Assembly (NCBI RefSeq): GCF_014217605.1
Contig: NZ_CP043639.1
Coordinates: 767,501-831,500 of the forward strand
DNA: 64,000 nucleotides
From: Sphingomonas sp. NBWT7
Lineage (GTDB): Bacteria; Pseudomonadota; Alphaproteobacteria; Sphingomonadales; Sphingomonadaceae
Direction: 5' to 3'
This document shows, in pieces, positions 18,840-27,348 of the stretch (its first letter is position 1; every line of letters begins with the position of its first letter). The notes below the pieces were generated by a model. It searched no databases, was not told where the DNA came from, and was given only the letters and a program-made list of their open reading frames with translations. The translations under genes were made by a program, and so were the position numbers.

Positions 18840-20136
18840 CGCGCAAATCGTCCCAGTGCGCCATCCGCTCCGCGATGCGGTGTTCGAAGCCGCGCCCGGT
18901 TGGCGTGTAATAGGATTGCGGGGGGAGGCCGTCGGGCCAGTAGCGAGCGCCGGAGAAACCATCTGCATCGTCATGGTCATAGGCGTATTTCTTGCCATAG
19001 CCGATATCCTTCATCAGCTTCGTCGGCGCGTTCAGGATCGCGACGGGCGGCATTAGCGACCCAGTCTCACGCGCGCTCCGCCACGCTGCCTTCATCGCGG
19101 TGTAGGCAGCGTTCGATTTGGGCGCCGTCGCGCAATAGAGGCACGCCTGCACGATCGCGAGTTCGCCCTCGGGCGACCCAAGGAACTCATAGGTGTCCTT
19201 GGCGGCGAGGCATTGCTGCAGCGCCTGCGGATCGGCGAGCCCGATGTCCTCGCTGGCGAAGCGTGTGATCCGCCGGAGGACGTACAGCGGCTCCTCGCCG
19301 GCTGTGAGCATTCGCGCGAGGTAGTATAGCGACGCTTGCGGATCGGAGCCGCGCATTGCCTTATGCAGCGCGCTGATCAGATTGTAATGCCCCTCGCGAT
19401 CCTTGTCGTACACCGCGACGCGCCGCTGCAGAAAGGCGGACAGGCCGGCCGGATCGAGCGGCGCGGTGAGGTCGACCGAGAACAGCGTCTCGACCTGGTT
19501 GAGCAGGAAACGGCCGTCGCCGTCGGCACTGGCGATCAGGGCATCGCGGGCTGCCTGATCGAGCGGCAGGGCGCGCCCGACCGCCGTCTCGGCGCGTGCG
19601 ATCAATTCCGCCAGCGCCGCCTCATCGAGCCGCCGCAGGATCAGTACCTGCGCCCGGCTGAGCAGCGCCGCGTTGATCTCGAACGACGGATTCTCCGTCG
19701 TCGCGCCGACCAGCGTCACGGTGCCATCCTCGACATAGGGGAGGAAGCCATCCTGCTGCGCGCGATTGAAGCGGTGGATCTCGTCGACGAACAGCAGGGT
19801 GCGCTTGCCTGAACGCGCGGCGTCGCGCGCCTCGGCGAACGCCTTCTTCAGATCGGCGACACCGGAGAATACCGCAGAGATCGCGACGAAGCGCAGGTCC
19901 ACCGCCGCGGCGAGCAGCCGCGCGATCGTCGTCTTGCCGGTGCCGGGCGGCCCCCACAGGATCATCGACGACAACCGGCCGGCCGCCACCATCCGACTGA
20001 TCGTGCCTTCAGGACCGGTCAGATGTTCCTGGCCGACGACCTGTGCGAGATCCGCCGGACGTAGCCGATCCGCCAACGGGGCGTCGGATGCTGGCGACGG
20101 CAAAGGCGGTTCGAGCGAGGCGAAGAGATCGGCCAT
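18817..20136 (-). CDS. rarA: Replication-associated recombination AAA+ ATPase RarA/MgsA
   Basis: 439 residues from ATG 20136 (MADLFASLEPPL). The clamp-loader-like ATPase core shows ADRLRPADLAQVVGQEHLTG, Walker A GPPGTGKTT near residue 55, Walker B LLFVDEIHRFN, and sensor 1 GATTENPSFE. The C-terminal part is the MgsA tetramerisation domain (MRGSDPQASLYYLARML and later YWPDGL). RarA acts at stalled forks and single-strand gaps. Its last codons overlap the start of the downstream serine hydrolase. An in-frame start at 20169 is possible but gives an atypical N-terminus. Confidence 0.94.
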   Translation of the reverse strand: MADLFASLEPPLPSPASDAPLADRLRPADLAQVVGQEHLTGPEGTISRMVAAGRLSSMILWGPPGTGKTTIARLLAAAVDLRFVAISAVFSGVADLKKAFAEARDAARSGKRTLLFVDEIHRFNRAQQDGFLPYVEDGTVTLVGATTENPSFEINAALLSRAQVLILRRLDEAALAELIARAETAVGRALPLDQAARDALIASADGDGRFLLNQVETLFSVDLTAPLDPAGLSAFLQRRVAVYDKDREGHYNLISALHKAMRGSDPQASLYYLARMLTAGEEPLYVLRRITRFASEDIGLADPQALQQCLAAKDTYEFLGSPEGELAIVQACLYCATAPKSNAAYTAMKAAWRSARETGSLMPPVAILNAPTKLMKDIGYGKKYAYDHDDADGFSGARYWPDGLPPQSYYTPTGRGFEHRIAERMAHWDDLRAAKNSGG

Positions 20137-20194
20137 TGCAGCAAGATAGGCGGCGTCCTCGATAATCACAGAAGCGCCTTGAAAACATTACCTC

Positions 20195-20206
20195 AAGATA
20201 TATCTT
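20195..20206. promoter_or_regulatory. Candidate PadR operator palindrome
   Basis: A perfect 12-bp palindrome AAGATATATCTT lies in the 94-bp divergent spacer between rarA and the PadR-type gene, 25 bp before the PadR start. PadR-family proteins commonly repress their own promoters through AT-rich palindromes of this kind. It is the only AT-rich dyad in the spacer. Binding is inferred, not shown. Confidence 0.55.
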
Positions 20207-20230
20207 AGAAGCAGGATCAGGAGACGAAGA

Positions 20231-21097
20231 ATGAGTGATGAAACAGGCGATATGCCCCGCGGCGGCGGGCGTTTGGGTGGCACGGGTCCGAACGGTCCGC
20301 GTGCTGGCGGTCCGCGTGCTGGCGGTCCGCGAGCCGGCGGCCGACCCGGTGGTCCCGGACAGGGATTGGCTGGCGCAGCGAATCGCGTAGCTCGTGGTCC
20401 CGGCGGCGGGGCTGGCGCAGGCGTTGGTGCGCGTGCTGGCGCAGGGCCGAATGCCGGTCCCAAGGCAGGCTCGATAGGGCCCGGCCGCGGACCGGGGCGG
20501 GGCGCCGGTGGCGGCGGGGTGCACGCAGGTGCGGCGCGCGGTGCCGCGGCTACAGCGGCCGGCGCCGGCCGCACGCGACAGGGGCCCGGGCAGGGACCGA
20601 AGGGGGCTGGGCAAGCGGGCGCGGTGCAGCGGCGCAAGCGCATGTTCGATCCGGGGGAGTTGCGGCTCGTTCTCCTCAAGCTCGTCGGCGACGAACCGCG
20701 TCACGGATATGATGTCATCAAATCGCTCGAGGAGTTGACGAGTGGTGGCTACGCGCCGTCACCCGGCATCATCTATCCCACCCTCACGATGCTGACCGAG
20801 ACCGGTCAGCTATCTAGCGCGGAGGATGGCGAAGGACGCAAGCGCTTCACCATCACCGATGCGGGGCGAACTCAACTCGCTGAGAACGGCGACGCCGTGA
20901 CCAAGCTCATGGGGCGATTGTCGACGTTCGGCGAGCGTCACCAGCAAGGCGGCGGCATGACGGTTCGGCGTGCGATGATGAAGTTGCGATCGGCTGTACA
21001 GGATCGGCTCGACCGCGGAGAAGCTGACGATCAGCTGGTCAAGCAAATCGCGGCGGTGATCGACGACAGCGCCAAGAAGGTTGCCGAAATCGCATGA
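20231..21097 (+). CDS. PadR-family regulator with long Gly/Arg/Ala/Pro-rich N-terminus
   Basis: 288 residues. The PadR winged helix begins only at residue 138 (MFDPGELRLVLLKLV, then PRHGYDVIKSLEEL and SPGIIYPTLTMLTE), so the C-terminal 150 residues alone match the normal family length. The first 137 residues are low-complexity, rich in Gly, Arg, Ala and Pro, with the repeat GGPRA. CAGGAG at 20218-20223 fits the ATG at 20231, so the extension is probably translated; an internal ATG at 20642 would give the canonical form. Such basic disordered tails could raise nonspecific DNA binding or drive condensation (inference). A palindromic candidate operator lies upstream. Confidence 0.85.
   Translation: MSDETGDMPRGGGRLGGTGPNGPRAGGPRAGGPRAGGRPGGPGQGLAGAANRVARGPGGGAGAGVGARAGAGPNAGPKAGSIGPGRGPGRGAGGGGVHAGAARGAAATAAGAGRTRQGPGQGPKGAGQAGAVQRRKRMFDPGELRLVLLKLVGDEPRHGYDVIKSLEELTSGGYAPSPGIIYPTLTMLTETGQLSSAEDGEGRKRFTITDAGRTQLAENGDAVTKLMGRLSTFGERHQQGGGMTVRRAMMKLRSAVQDRLDRGEADDQLVKQIAAVIDDSAKKVAEIA
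20294..20338 (+). repeat. Three tandem 15-bp units in the PadR extension
   Basis: The unit GGTCCGCGTGCTGGC occurs at 20294-20308 and 20309-20323 identically, and at 20324-20338 with three changes. Each unit encodes GGPRA in frame, so copy-number change would lengthen or shorten the tail without a frameshift. Confidence 0.85.
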
Positions 21098-21129
21098 TCG
21101 GCAGTGGCTCGGCGCGGCAACGCGCCGGG

Positions 21130-21741
21130 CTATTCCTGCGGCGGCACGGGCGGTGCCGCTTCCCCCGGCTGAAGGCCGTGGCGCATCAGCATCGGGACGT
21201 TCGCCAGCGCGAAGCCGAAGGTGAGGGGGATCGCGCCCCATAGTTTGAAGCCAACCCAGAAATCCGTGCTGGTCGAGCGCCAAACCGCCTCGTTCAGCAC
21301 CGCCATGGCGGCAAAGAATATCGCCCAGTTGCGCGTCAACTTACGCCAGCCCATCGGCGTCAGCCCTGGATAGGCGCTCTCGAGCAGCATCTGGAGCAAC
21401 GGCCTTCCTGTGGCGAGGCCGAACGCCAATGTGGCAGCGAAGATGCCGTAGACGAACGTCGGCTTCATCTTGATGAAGCGCTCGTCGTGAAACCAGATCG
21501 TCAGCCCGCCGAAAACGACGACCAAGACGGCGGAGATCAGCAGCATCGGCGGCAGATGCCGCGTCTTCCACCACGACAGGCCGAGCGCGGCGACCATTGC
21601 GACCATGAACGTCGCCGTTGCCGCGACGATGCGCGCGATCGCCGGCCCCGGCGCAAGGAAATTGACCGCGAAGAAGACCAGCAGCGGCCCGTAATCGATC
21701 GCCAGCCGAAGGCCAGGCGACGGCTTGTTCGCTACACTCAC
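21130..21741 (-). CDS. yciB: Inner membrane protein YciB (septation protein A family)
   Basis: 203 residues with five or six membrane helices. Family landmarks are LAIDYGPLLVFFAVNFLAPG at the N-terminus, LTIWFHDERFIKMKPTFVYG in the middle, and LTRNWAIFFAAMAVLNEAVWR near the end. YciB/IspZ links envelope synthesis and cell division in other proteobacteria. It is 71 bp downstream of ftsY, matching the ftsY-yciB order seen in related genomes. Confidence 0.92.
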   Translation of the reverse strand: MSVANKPSPGLRLAIDYGPLLVFFAVNFLAPGPAIARIVAATATFMVAMVAALGLSWWKTRHLPPMLLISAVLVVVFGGLTIWFHDERFIKMKPTFVYGIFAATLAFGLATGRPLLQMLLESAYPGLTPMGWRKLTRNWAIFFAAMAVLNEAVWRSTSTDFWVGFKLWGAIPLTFGFALANVPMLMRHGLQPGEAAPPVPPQE

Positions 21742-21812
21742 ATCATACTCCGTTCGCCGTCTTGCCAGAACCGTGCAGGCCGCCTGTCCGAACGATCAGG
21801 CCCCGCCCGGGT

Positions 21813-22745
21813 TCACCGGCGCTCGTCGACCCCGGCGATGATCCGGCTGACCTCGTTCGCATCGAACGGACGCAGATCAGTCATCCCTTCGCCGACGCCG
21901 ATCGCGTGGATCGGCAGCCCGTAACGCTCGGCGGCCGCGACGAGGACACCGCCGCGTGCCGTACCGTCGAGCTTGGTCATGACGAGCCCGGTCACCCCCG
22001 CAACCTCCTTGAAGACCTCGATCTGGCTCAGTGCGTTCTGACCCGTCGTAGCGTCGAGTACGAGGACGACATCATGCGGCGCAGCCGGATTGATCCGGCC
22101 GAGGACGCGGCGGATCTTGGCGAGCTCGTCCATCAGCTCGCGCTTGTTCTGCAGCCGCCCGGCGGTGTCGACGATCAGCACGTCGATGCCGGTCTCGGTC
22201 GCCTTCTTCACCGCGTCCCACACGACGCCCGCCGCGTCGCCGCCCTCCGGTCCGGTAACGATCGGCACGCCGACGCGGTCCGCCCAGGTGCGCAACTGAC
22301 CGATGGCGGCGGCGCGGAATGTATCCCCCGCGGCGAGCATGACGCCGTAATCCTGCTCCATCAGCAGATGGGCTAGCTTCGCGATCGTCGTCGTCTTGCC
22401 CGAACCGTTGACGCCGATGACGAGGATGACCTGCGGGCGGGGAAACGCCTCGATCTCGAGCGGGCGCGCGACGGAGGCGAGCACCTTCTCCACCTCTTCG
22501 GCCACCACAAGGCGGATGCCGAGCTCTTCCATGTTCCGCTCGAAGCTGCCCTCGGACAAGCGTTCGCGTATCCGCCCCGCCGTCTGTGGGCCGAGGTCCG
22601 ATCCGATCAGTGCCTCCTCGATATCGTCGAGCGTCTGCTCGTCGAGGCGCGCGGTGCCGAGGCCAGCGAGATTGCCGACGAGCCGGTCGGACGTGCGACG
22701 GAAACCGCCGATCAGCTTGTCGTGCCAGGAACGATTGTCGGTCAT
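21813..22745 (-). CDS. ftsY: Signal recognition particle receptor FtsY
   Basis: 310 residues from ATG 22745 (MTDNRSWHDKLIGGFRRTSD). The N domain helices are followed by the G domain with P-loop GVNGSGKTTTIAKLA near residue 112, DTFRAAA, DTAGRLQNK and TKLDGTARGG. There is almost no acidic A domain, so membrane targeting probably relies on the basic helix at the N-terminus. Start overlaps the mtaB stop by 4 bp. FtsY docks SRP-ribosome complexes at the inner membrane. Confidence 0.95.
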   Translation of the reverse strand: MTDNRSWHDKLIGGFRRTSDRLVGNLAGLGTARLDEQTLDDIEEALIGSDLGPQTAGRIRERLSEGSFERNMEELGIRLVVAEEVEKVLASVARPLEIEAFPRPQVILVIGVNGSGKTTTIAKLAHLLMEQDYGVMLAAGDTFRAAAIGQLRTWADRVGVPIVTGPEGGDAAGVVWDAVKKATETGIDVLIVDTAGRLQNKRELMDELAKIRRVLGRINPAAPHDVVLVLDATTGQNALSQIEVFKEVAGVTGLVMTKLDGTARGGVLVAAAERYGLPIHAIGVGEGMTDLRPFDANEVSRIIAGVDERR

Positions 22746-23917
22746 GCAGGGATTCCGATCAGGTGATCGTCGGCCGCCGCGACGATGCGTACGTCGGCGC
22801 AGGCGCCGATCTGGGGAAGCGGGCGGGGCAGGCGGACTTCGGCGAAGGCGGGTGTGTGGCCGCGATCGCCGGGCTTTTCCACTACGATCGTTTGCGTGGA
22901 GCCGACCAGCATGTCGAGCCAGGCGCGGCTGCGATCCGCCGCGCGACTGCGCAGGGTGGCGGCGCGCGCCCTCACGATCGACGGATCGATCTGCGGCATG
23001 CGCGCTGCGGGCGTGCCCGCGCGCGGCGAAAAAGGAAAGACGTGCGCGTGGACGATTCTGCAATCGTCGAGCAACGCCAGGGTGTTGGCAAAGGCGGCCT
23101 CGCTCTCGGTCGGGAAGCCGGCGATCAGGTCCGCGCCGATCGCGATGTCGCGTCGCGCCTTCAGCCGCGCGACCATCGCCACCGCGTCGGCGCGCGCGTG
23201 CCGCCGCCGCATGCGCTTGAGGATGAGATCGTCGCCGGACTGGAGCGAGAGATGGAGGTGCGGCATCACGCGCAGCTCGCCCGTGAGCAGGTCGAACAGT
23301 CGATCGTCGATCTCGATCGTGTCGAGCGACGACAGGCGAAGCCGCGGCAACGCCGGCACTGCGAGAAGGATCGCCTCGACCAGGGCGCCGAGACCACCCT
23401 CGTAGCTCGTCAGATCGACGCCCGTGAGGATCACTTCTTGCACGCCGCCGTCCGCGAGCGCCGCTATCCGCGCGACCACCTCACCCACGGGACTGGACCG
23501 GCTCGATCCGCGGCCGCGCGGAATGGCGCAGAAGGTACAGGCGTGGTCGCAGCCGTTCTGGACGCCGACGAAGGCGCGTGCGTGGCGGCGCGGCGGCTGA
23601 CGATTCAGAAAGCCGCCCCACGTCGCAGGAAGCAGCTTTGCGGCATTGGGGACGATGCGGTCTACCTCGGGCATCGCCGCGAACGCCGCCCGATCGATAT
23701 CGGAGGCGCAGCCGGTAACCACTATTTCGGCGAGCGGGCGATCGCGCCGTGCACGGCGCAGCGCCGCCCGCGTCTGCCGCATCGCCTCGTTCGTCACGCC
23801 GCAGCTGTTGACGACCACCATGTCGCGATCGCCAGCCAGCGCGCGGATCGACTCGCTCTCGGCGAGGTTGAGCCGGCAGCCAAGCGTGATCACGTTGGTC
23901 GAACGGGAGGCAAGCAT
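22742..23917 (-). CDS. mtaB: tRNA t6A37 methylthiotransferase (MtaB type)
   Basis: 391 residues of the radical-SAM methylthiotransferase family. The N-terminal cluster cysteines occur in TLGCRLN, VNSCGVT and VVTGCAS. The SAM cluster motif is CDHACTFC (Cx3Cx2C) near residue 130, followed by TGVDLTSYEG. The C-terminal TRAM-like segment is short. MtaB converts t6A37 to ms2t6A37 in tRNAs reading ANN codons. In relatives it commonly sits between dapF and ftsY; here ftsY follows but dapF is absent upstream. Confidence 0.92.
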   Translation of the reverse strand: MLASRSTNVITLGCRLNLAESESIRALAGDRDMVVVNSCGVTNEAMRQTRAALRRARRDRPLAEIVVTGCASDIDRAAFAAMPEVDRIVPNAAKLLPATWGGFLNRQPPRRHARAFVGVQNGCDHACTFCAIPRGRGSSRSSPVGEVVARIAALADGGVQEVILTGVDLTSYEGGLGALVEAILLAVPALPRLRLSSLDTIEIDDRLFDLLTGELRVMPHLHLSLQSGDDLILKRMRRRHARADAVAMVARLKARRDIAIGADLIAGFPTESEAAFANTLALLDDCRIVHAHVFPFSPRAGTPAARMPQIDPSIVRARAATLRSRAADRSRAWLDMLVGSTQTIVVEKPGDRGHTPAFAEVRLPRPLPQIGACADVRIVAAADDHLIGIPA

Positions 23918-24041
23918 CGCGGCGATCTAAGGTCCGCATGGCGGATAGTCCACGCCGGGGTGACGATCGCCATGCGCGACGAATGCACCCGCTCACCGAT
24001 CGGTGATATGGAATCCGATCTTTAGCCGACTGCGACGCGTA

Positions 24042-24839
24042 TCACCGGCCGCGGAACACCGCCTCGCGCTTCTCGAGCAACGCGTTCACGCCCTCGCGGT
24101 GATCGTCAGTCGCGTGGCTCACCGCCTGTGCGGTGGACGCCGAATCGAGCGCCTGATCGTAACTGCTCGTCTGCCCCTGACGCAGCAGCGACTTGGTAAG
24201 GCGCAGCGAGTGTGGCGGCAGCGCGGCGATCTTGGCGGCAAGAGCAAGCGCCTCGTCCATCAGCGCGTCGTGCGGCACGACGCGGCTCACGAGACCCCAG
24301 TCGGCGGCGGTCGCGGCGTCGATAACGTCACCGGTGAAGAACAATTCCGCCGCGCGGCTCATGCCGATCGTCCGCGGCAACAGCCACGAGCCACCGTCGC
24401 CGGGCACGAGGCCAAGCTTGAGGAAGGTGACGCCGAACTTCGCCTTGTCTGATGCGATGCGGATATCGGCCATACAGGCGACGTCGCAGCCGAGGCCGAC
24501 TGCCGCGCCGTTGACCGCCGCAATCACCGGCATGTCGAGCGAGAAGAGCGCGCGCGCGATCCGGTGAATGTTGCGCTGATAGTGGCTGCGGATGCCAATT
24601 CCGGCGCCCGCGAACGGCCCTTCCGGATCCGCCATCTTCTTGACGTCGCCGCCGGCGGAGAAGGCGCGTCCTTCGCCGGTCAGGATGACGCAGCGGATCG
24701 ACAGGTCGGCGTTCAACGCATCGCACGCTGCGCGCACCGCCTCACCGTCGCCATCCGCGCCGAGGGCGTTCATCGCATCGGGGCGGTTGAGGCGCAGGAT
24801 TGCGATCGGGCCGCGGATTTCGGTGGTGACGACAGTCAT
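24042..24839 (-). CDS. Enoyl-CoA hydratase/isomerase family protein
   Basis: 265-residue crotonase-fold enzyme. The two oxyanion-hole strands are AFSAGGDVKKM and AVNGAAVGLGCDVACMADI. At the first catalytic glutamate of classical hydratases the sequence reads FGVTFLKLGLVPGDGG, with no Glu. The second is kept in SRAAELFFTG. It may therefore be an isomerase or a hydratase with an altered mechanism. It lies 15 bp after the acyl-CoA dehydrogenase gene in the same direction, forming a three-gene beta-oxidation-type operon. Confidence 0.88.
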   Translation of the reverse strand: MTVVTTEIRGPIAILRLNRPDAMNALGADGDGEAVRAACDALNADLSIRCVILTGEGRAFSAGGDVKKMADPEGPFAGAGIGIRSHYQRNIHRIARALFSLDMPVIAAVNGAAVGLGCDVACMADIRIASDKAKFGVTFLKLGLVPGDGGSWLLPRTIGMSRAAELFFTGDVIDAATAADWGLVSRVVPHDALMDEALALAAKIAALPPHSLRLTKSLLRQGQTSSYDQALDSASTAQAVSHATDDHREGVNALLEKREAVFRGR

Positions 24840-24854
24840 TTGGATATCTCCGGA

Positions 24855-26006
24855 TCAGCGAACGCCAAGCCCGCGGGCGATGATGCCGCGCAGGATCTCG
24901 CGCGTGCCGCCACGCAGCGAGAAGCTGGGTGCGTTGACGAGGTTATGGCCGAGTACGGCGAGGAAATCGGACGTCGCGGTATTGCCGGGCGCGGTATCGA
25001 CCAAAGTGCGCGCGATGTCGGCGATTTCCTGCTCGAACGTCGCGCCCAGATCCTTGACGATCGCGGCGTGGGTATTGGGGTTCTCCCCCGCCTCGAGCAT
25101 CGTCGCGACGCCGCGTGACAACCGCCGCAGGGTGATGAGATGCGCCGTCAGCCGCCCGATCGCGAGCTGCGCTGCCTCGCTATCGGCACCTTGCAGCACG
25201 CCGATGAGTTCGATCAGCAGTTGCATCGAAGACAGAAAGCGTTCGGGGCCGCTGCGCTCGAAGGCGAGCTCACTCATCACTTGTTCCCAACCGGCGCCTT
25301 CGCTGCCGATCAGCGCGTCGGCGGGGATGAAGGCGTCCTCGAAATGCACTTCGTTGAAGTGATGTTGCCCGGCGAGATCGATGATCGGCCGGATGGTGAT
25401 GCCGTCGGTCGCCTTGAGATCGACGAGCAACTGGCTCGTGCCCGCCTGCCGCGATTCGACGCCGCCGCTCGTGCGGCAGAACAGGATCATATAGTCGGCG
25501 TGATGCGCGCCGGTGGTCCACAGCTTGGTGCCCGTGACGCGCCAGCCGCCGTCGACCGGCACTGCGCGCGTGCGGGTGGCCGCGAGATCCGATCCCGAGC
25601 CAGGTTCGCTCATGCCGATGCAGAACACCGTCTCGCCGGCGGCAATGCCGGGTAGAATCACCTCCTTCTGCGCTTCGGTGCCGTATTTGAGCAGGCTCGG
25701 CCCGCTCTGTCGATCGGCGATCCAGTGCGCGGCCACCGGCGCGCCCGCTGCCAGCGTCTCCTCGACGACGACGTAGCGCTCGAATGCGCTGCGCTCATGC
25801 CCGCCGTAGCGCTTGGGCCACGTCATGCCGAGCCAACCCTGCTGTCCGAGCCGGCGGCTGAAATCGCGATCGAAGCCGTTCCAGCTTTCCGCCCGCGACA
25901 CCGGCCTCCGACTCGCCAATGCGTCGGCAAGAAAGGCGCGTACCTCGCCGCGTAGCGCTTCGGCAGCATCGTGACGCGGCGGGCGGGGGAAACGCAGGTC
26001 GGTCAT
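24855..26006 (-). CDS. Acyl-CoA dehydrogenase, large/alpha-type subunit
   Basis: 383 residues from ATG 26006 (MTDLRFPRPPRHDAAEAL). FAD- and substrate-binding motifs are present: FCIGMSEPGSGSDLAATRTRA and WRVTGTKLWTTGAHHADYMI, and the C-terminal FAD-pyrophosphate motif RGGTREILRGIIARGLG. The start overlaps the stop of a second, shorter dehydrogenase gene. Paired genes of this shape encode heteromeric dehydrogenases for steroid or branched acyl-CoA side chains in actinobacteria and some proteobacteria; that assignment is inference here. Confidence 0.9.
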   Translation of the reverse strand: MTDLRFPRPPRHDAAEALRGEVRAFLADALASRRPVSRAESWNGFDRDFSRRLGQQGWLGMTWPKRYGGHERSAFERYVVVEETLAAGAPVAAHWIADRQSGPSLLKYGTEAQKEVILPGIAAGETVFCIGMSEPGSGSDLAATRTRAVPVDGGWRVTGTKLWTTGAHHADYMILFCRTSGGVESRQAGTSQLLVDLKATDGITIRPIIDLAGQHHFNEVHFEDAFIPADALIGSEGAGWEQVMSELAFERSGPERFLSSMQLLIELIGVLQGADSEAAQLAIGRLTAHLITLRRLSRGVATMLEAGENPNTHAAIVKDLGATFEQEIADIARTLVDTAPGNTATSDFLAVLGHNLVNAPSFSLRGGTREILRGIIARGLGVR

Positions 26007-26971
26007 GCTGCCACCACCATCGGCCAATAGCCCTCTCGTCCGCTGCGAAGCGCGTGCTCGCCCAGCCGGAGCGTCCAGTAGCGCTGCGAGCCGAAAGCGT
26101 CGCGCCACGCCCACAGCGCCTTGGTGTAGCGATGGAGCTGATGCTCGCGCGTGAAGCCGATCGCGCCGTGAAGCTGATGCGCGATATTGGCGGACTTGCC
26201 CGCCGCCTCGCCGATCCGCGTGCGGGCGACGGCGATCGCGAGCGATAGATGGCGGCCGTCCTCGAACGCGTCGGCGGCAAGATCCGCGGCGGCCGACGCC
26301 GCCGCCACTTCGCCGGCCAGCTTGGCGAGCTCCTGCTGGATCGCCTGGAATTTGGCGAGCGGGCGGCCGAATTGTTCGCGCGTGGACACGTGATCGACGG
26401 TCAGCTCGAGCAACCGCTCCAGCGCACCCGCGATCTGCAAGGCGCGGGCGAGTGCGCCAAGCTCACGCACCGTAGGCGCGCCTGGCGCCAACTCCCGCGT
26501 ATCGCCAACATTGGTTTCAAGCAGATCGCTCGGCTGATCCGCGAGGTCGGTGCCTTGTTCCCGCACCGTCGGCGCATCAACGCGGATCAGCCGGTCGCCA
26601 TCCGCGATCACCGCGACGCGCGCGTGCCGCCCCCATGCCACCGGCTCGCCGGCGACGCCGATCGCAGCCGGACCCTCGGCGAGCGGCAGACCGGCCGCGG
26701 CAAGCAAGGCATTGGCGACGATCGTATCGGCGAGCGGCAGGGCCAGGGCGTGACGGCCGGTCTGCCGGATCAGCGAGAACGCCTCGCTCGTAGGCACGCC
26801 GAAACCACCGTTCGCTTCGGGCACGAGGACGAGCGGCAGGCCGCTCTCTTCGATCGCCGCCCAAGCATCGCCGGGCCACTGTCCGTCCGACTGGGCGCGC
26901 GCGATCGCGTCACCATGGTCAAGAAAGAGCCGCTCGGCGGTATCCGCCAGCATCGTGCCGATATCGCTCAT
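26003..26971 (-). CDS. Acyl-CoA dehydrogenase, short/beta-type subunit
   Basis: 322 residues from ATG 26971 (MSDIGTMLADTAERLF). The fold is recognisable from GLPLVLVPEANGGFG, VSTREQFGRPLAKFQAIQQELAKLA and HQLHGAIGFTREHQLHRYT. It lacks the GGTxEI FAD motif carried by its partner and has a shortened middle domain. Loss of these elements in one partner is typical of heteromeric acyl-CoA dehydrogenases, where each subunit supplies half of the cofactor site. Its start is coupled to a tiny upstream ORF (26968-27003). Confidence 0.87.
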   Translation of the reverse strand: MSDIGTMLADTAERLFLDHGDAIARAQSDGQWPGDAWAAIEESGLPLVLVPEANGGFGVPTSEAFSLIRQTGRHALALPLADTIVANALLAAAGLPLAEGPAAIGVAGEPVAWGRHARVAVIADGDRLIRVDAPTVREQGTDLADQPSDLLETNVGDTRELAPGAPTVRELGALARALQIAGALERLLELTVDHVSTREQFGRPLAKFQAIQQELAKLAGEVAAASAAADLAADAFEDGRHLSLAIAVARTRIGEAAGKSANIAHQLHGAIGFTREHQLHRYTKALWAWRDAFGSQRYWTLRLGEHALRSGREGYWPMVVAA

Positions 26972-27003
26972 CGCGTCGGCGCCCGCTTGTCCGCTTTGCG
27001 CAT
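26968..27003 (-). CDS. Possible 11-residue leader peptide coupled to the dehydrogenase gene
   Basis: ATG at 27003 follows a strong GGAGAGGA (complement of 27009-27016) at five bases and opens MRKADKRAPTR, stopping at 26968. Its stop TGA overlaps the ATG at 26971 of the short dehydrogenase (ATGA). The good ribosome site therefore belongs to the mini-ORF, while the real gene has none of its own, which suggests translational coupling. Alternatively the dehydrogenase starts further upstream at a non-ATG codon. Confidence 0.4.
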   Translation of the reverse strand: MRKADKRAPTR

Positions 27004-27109
27004 GATATTCCTCTCCGCTCGCGATTGCCGCTAAAGCAGAAGCGACGGCATTGTCCACGCATGATCCCGCAGAATGCGGCATCATGGCGTTTGTGCAATA
27101 TCAGACGAA

Positions 27110-27159
27110 GAGGGTGGTGGACGCACTTGGGCTCGAACCAAGGACCCGCTGATTAAGAG
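27110..27159. repeat. Left attachment-site repeat (tRNA-Lys 3' fragment)
   Basis: 50 bp identical to 35952-36001. It contains the complement of the tRNA-Lys 3' half from the anticodon loop through CCA and five more bases. After 27159 the match breaks down (ACAGCGG against TCAGCTG), so no complete tRNA exists here. Confidence 0.95.
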
Positions 27160-27178
27160 ACAGCGGTTTTGCCTCGTA

Positions 27179-27246
27179 ATTTTCCGACATTTTCACGCTC
27201 TGTACCCTGTAGCCCCCTCTGGGCGAATGGAACATGTCGGAAAACG
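27179..27246. promoter_or_regulatory. Candidate left arm-binding sites of the integrase
   Basis: An 11-bp inverted repeat, TTTTCCGACAT (27180-27190) and ATGTCGGAAAA (27234-27244), lies 20-85 bp inside the left repeat. The motifs TGTCGGAAAACG (27235-27246) and GGAACATGTCG (27229-27239) recur exactly near the right end (35878-35889 and 35894-35904). Shared short motifs flanking both attachment cores are what tyrosine integrases of the lambda class use as arm sites. Confidence 0.65.
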
Positions 27247-27348
27247 AAAGATGATCATAAATCTATAATCTGGGACGGCTGTGCAAGGACGTGGCGATCA
27301 TTCTCTGGTAGCGCGCGAGGGGGCATTTTGCCGGATGGGGGGAAGTAA

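Noticed and set aside
22586..24025. 479-codon plus-strand frame opposite ftsY and mtaB
   Set aside because: Antisense shadow spanning two conserved genes; composition is that of a complement frame.
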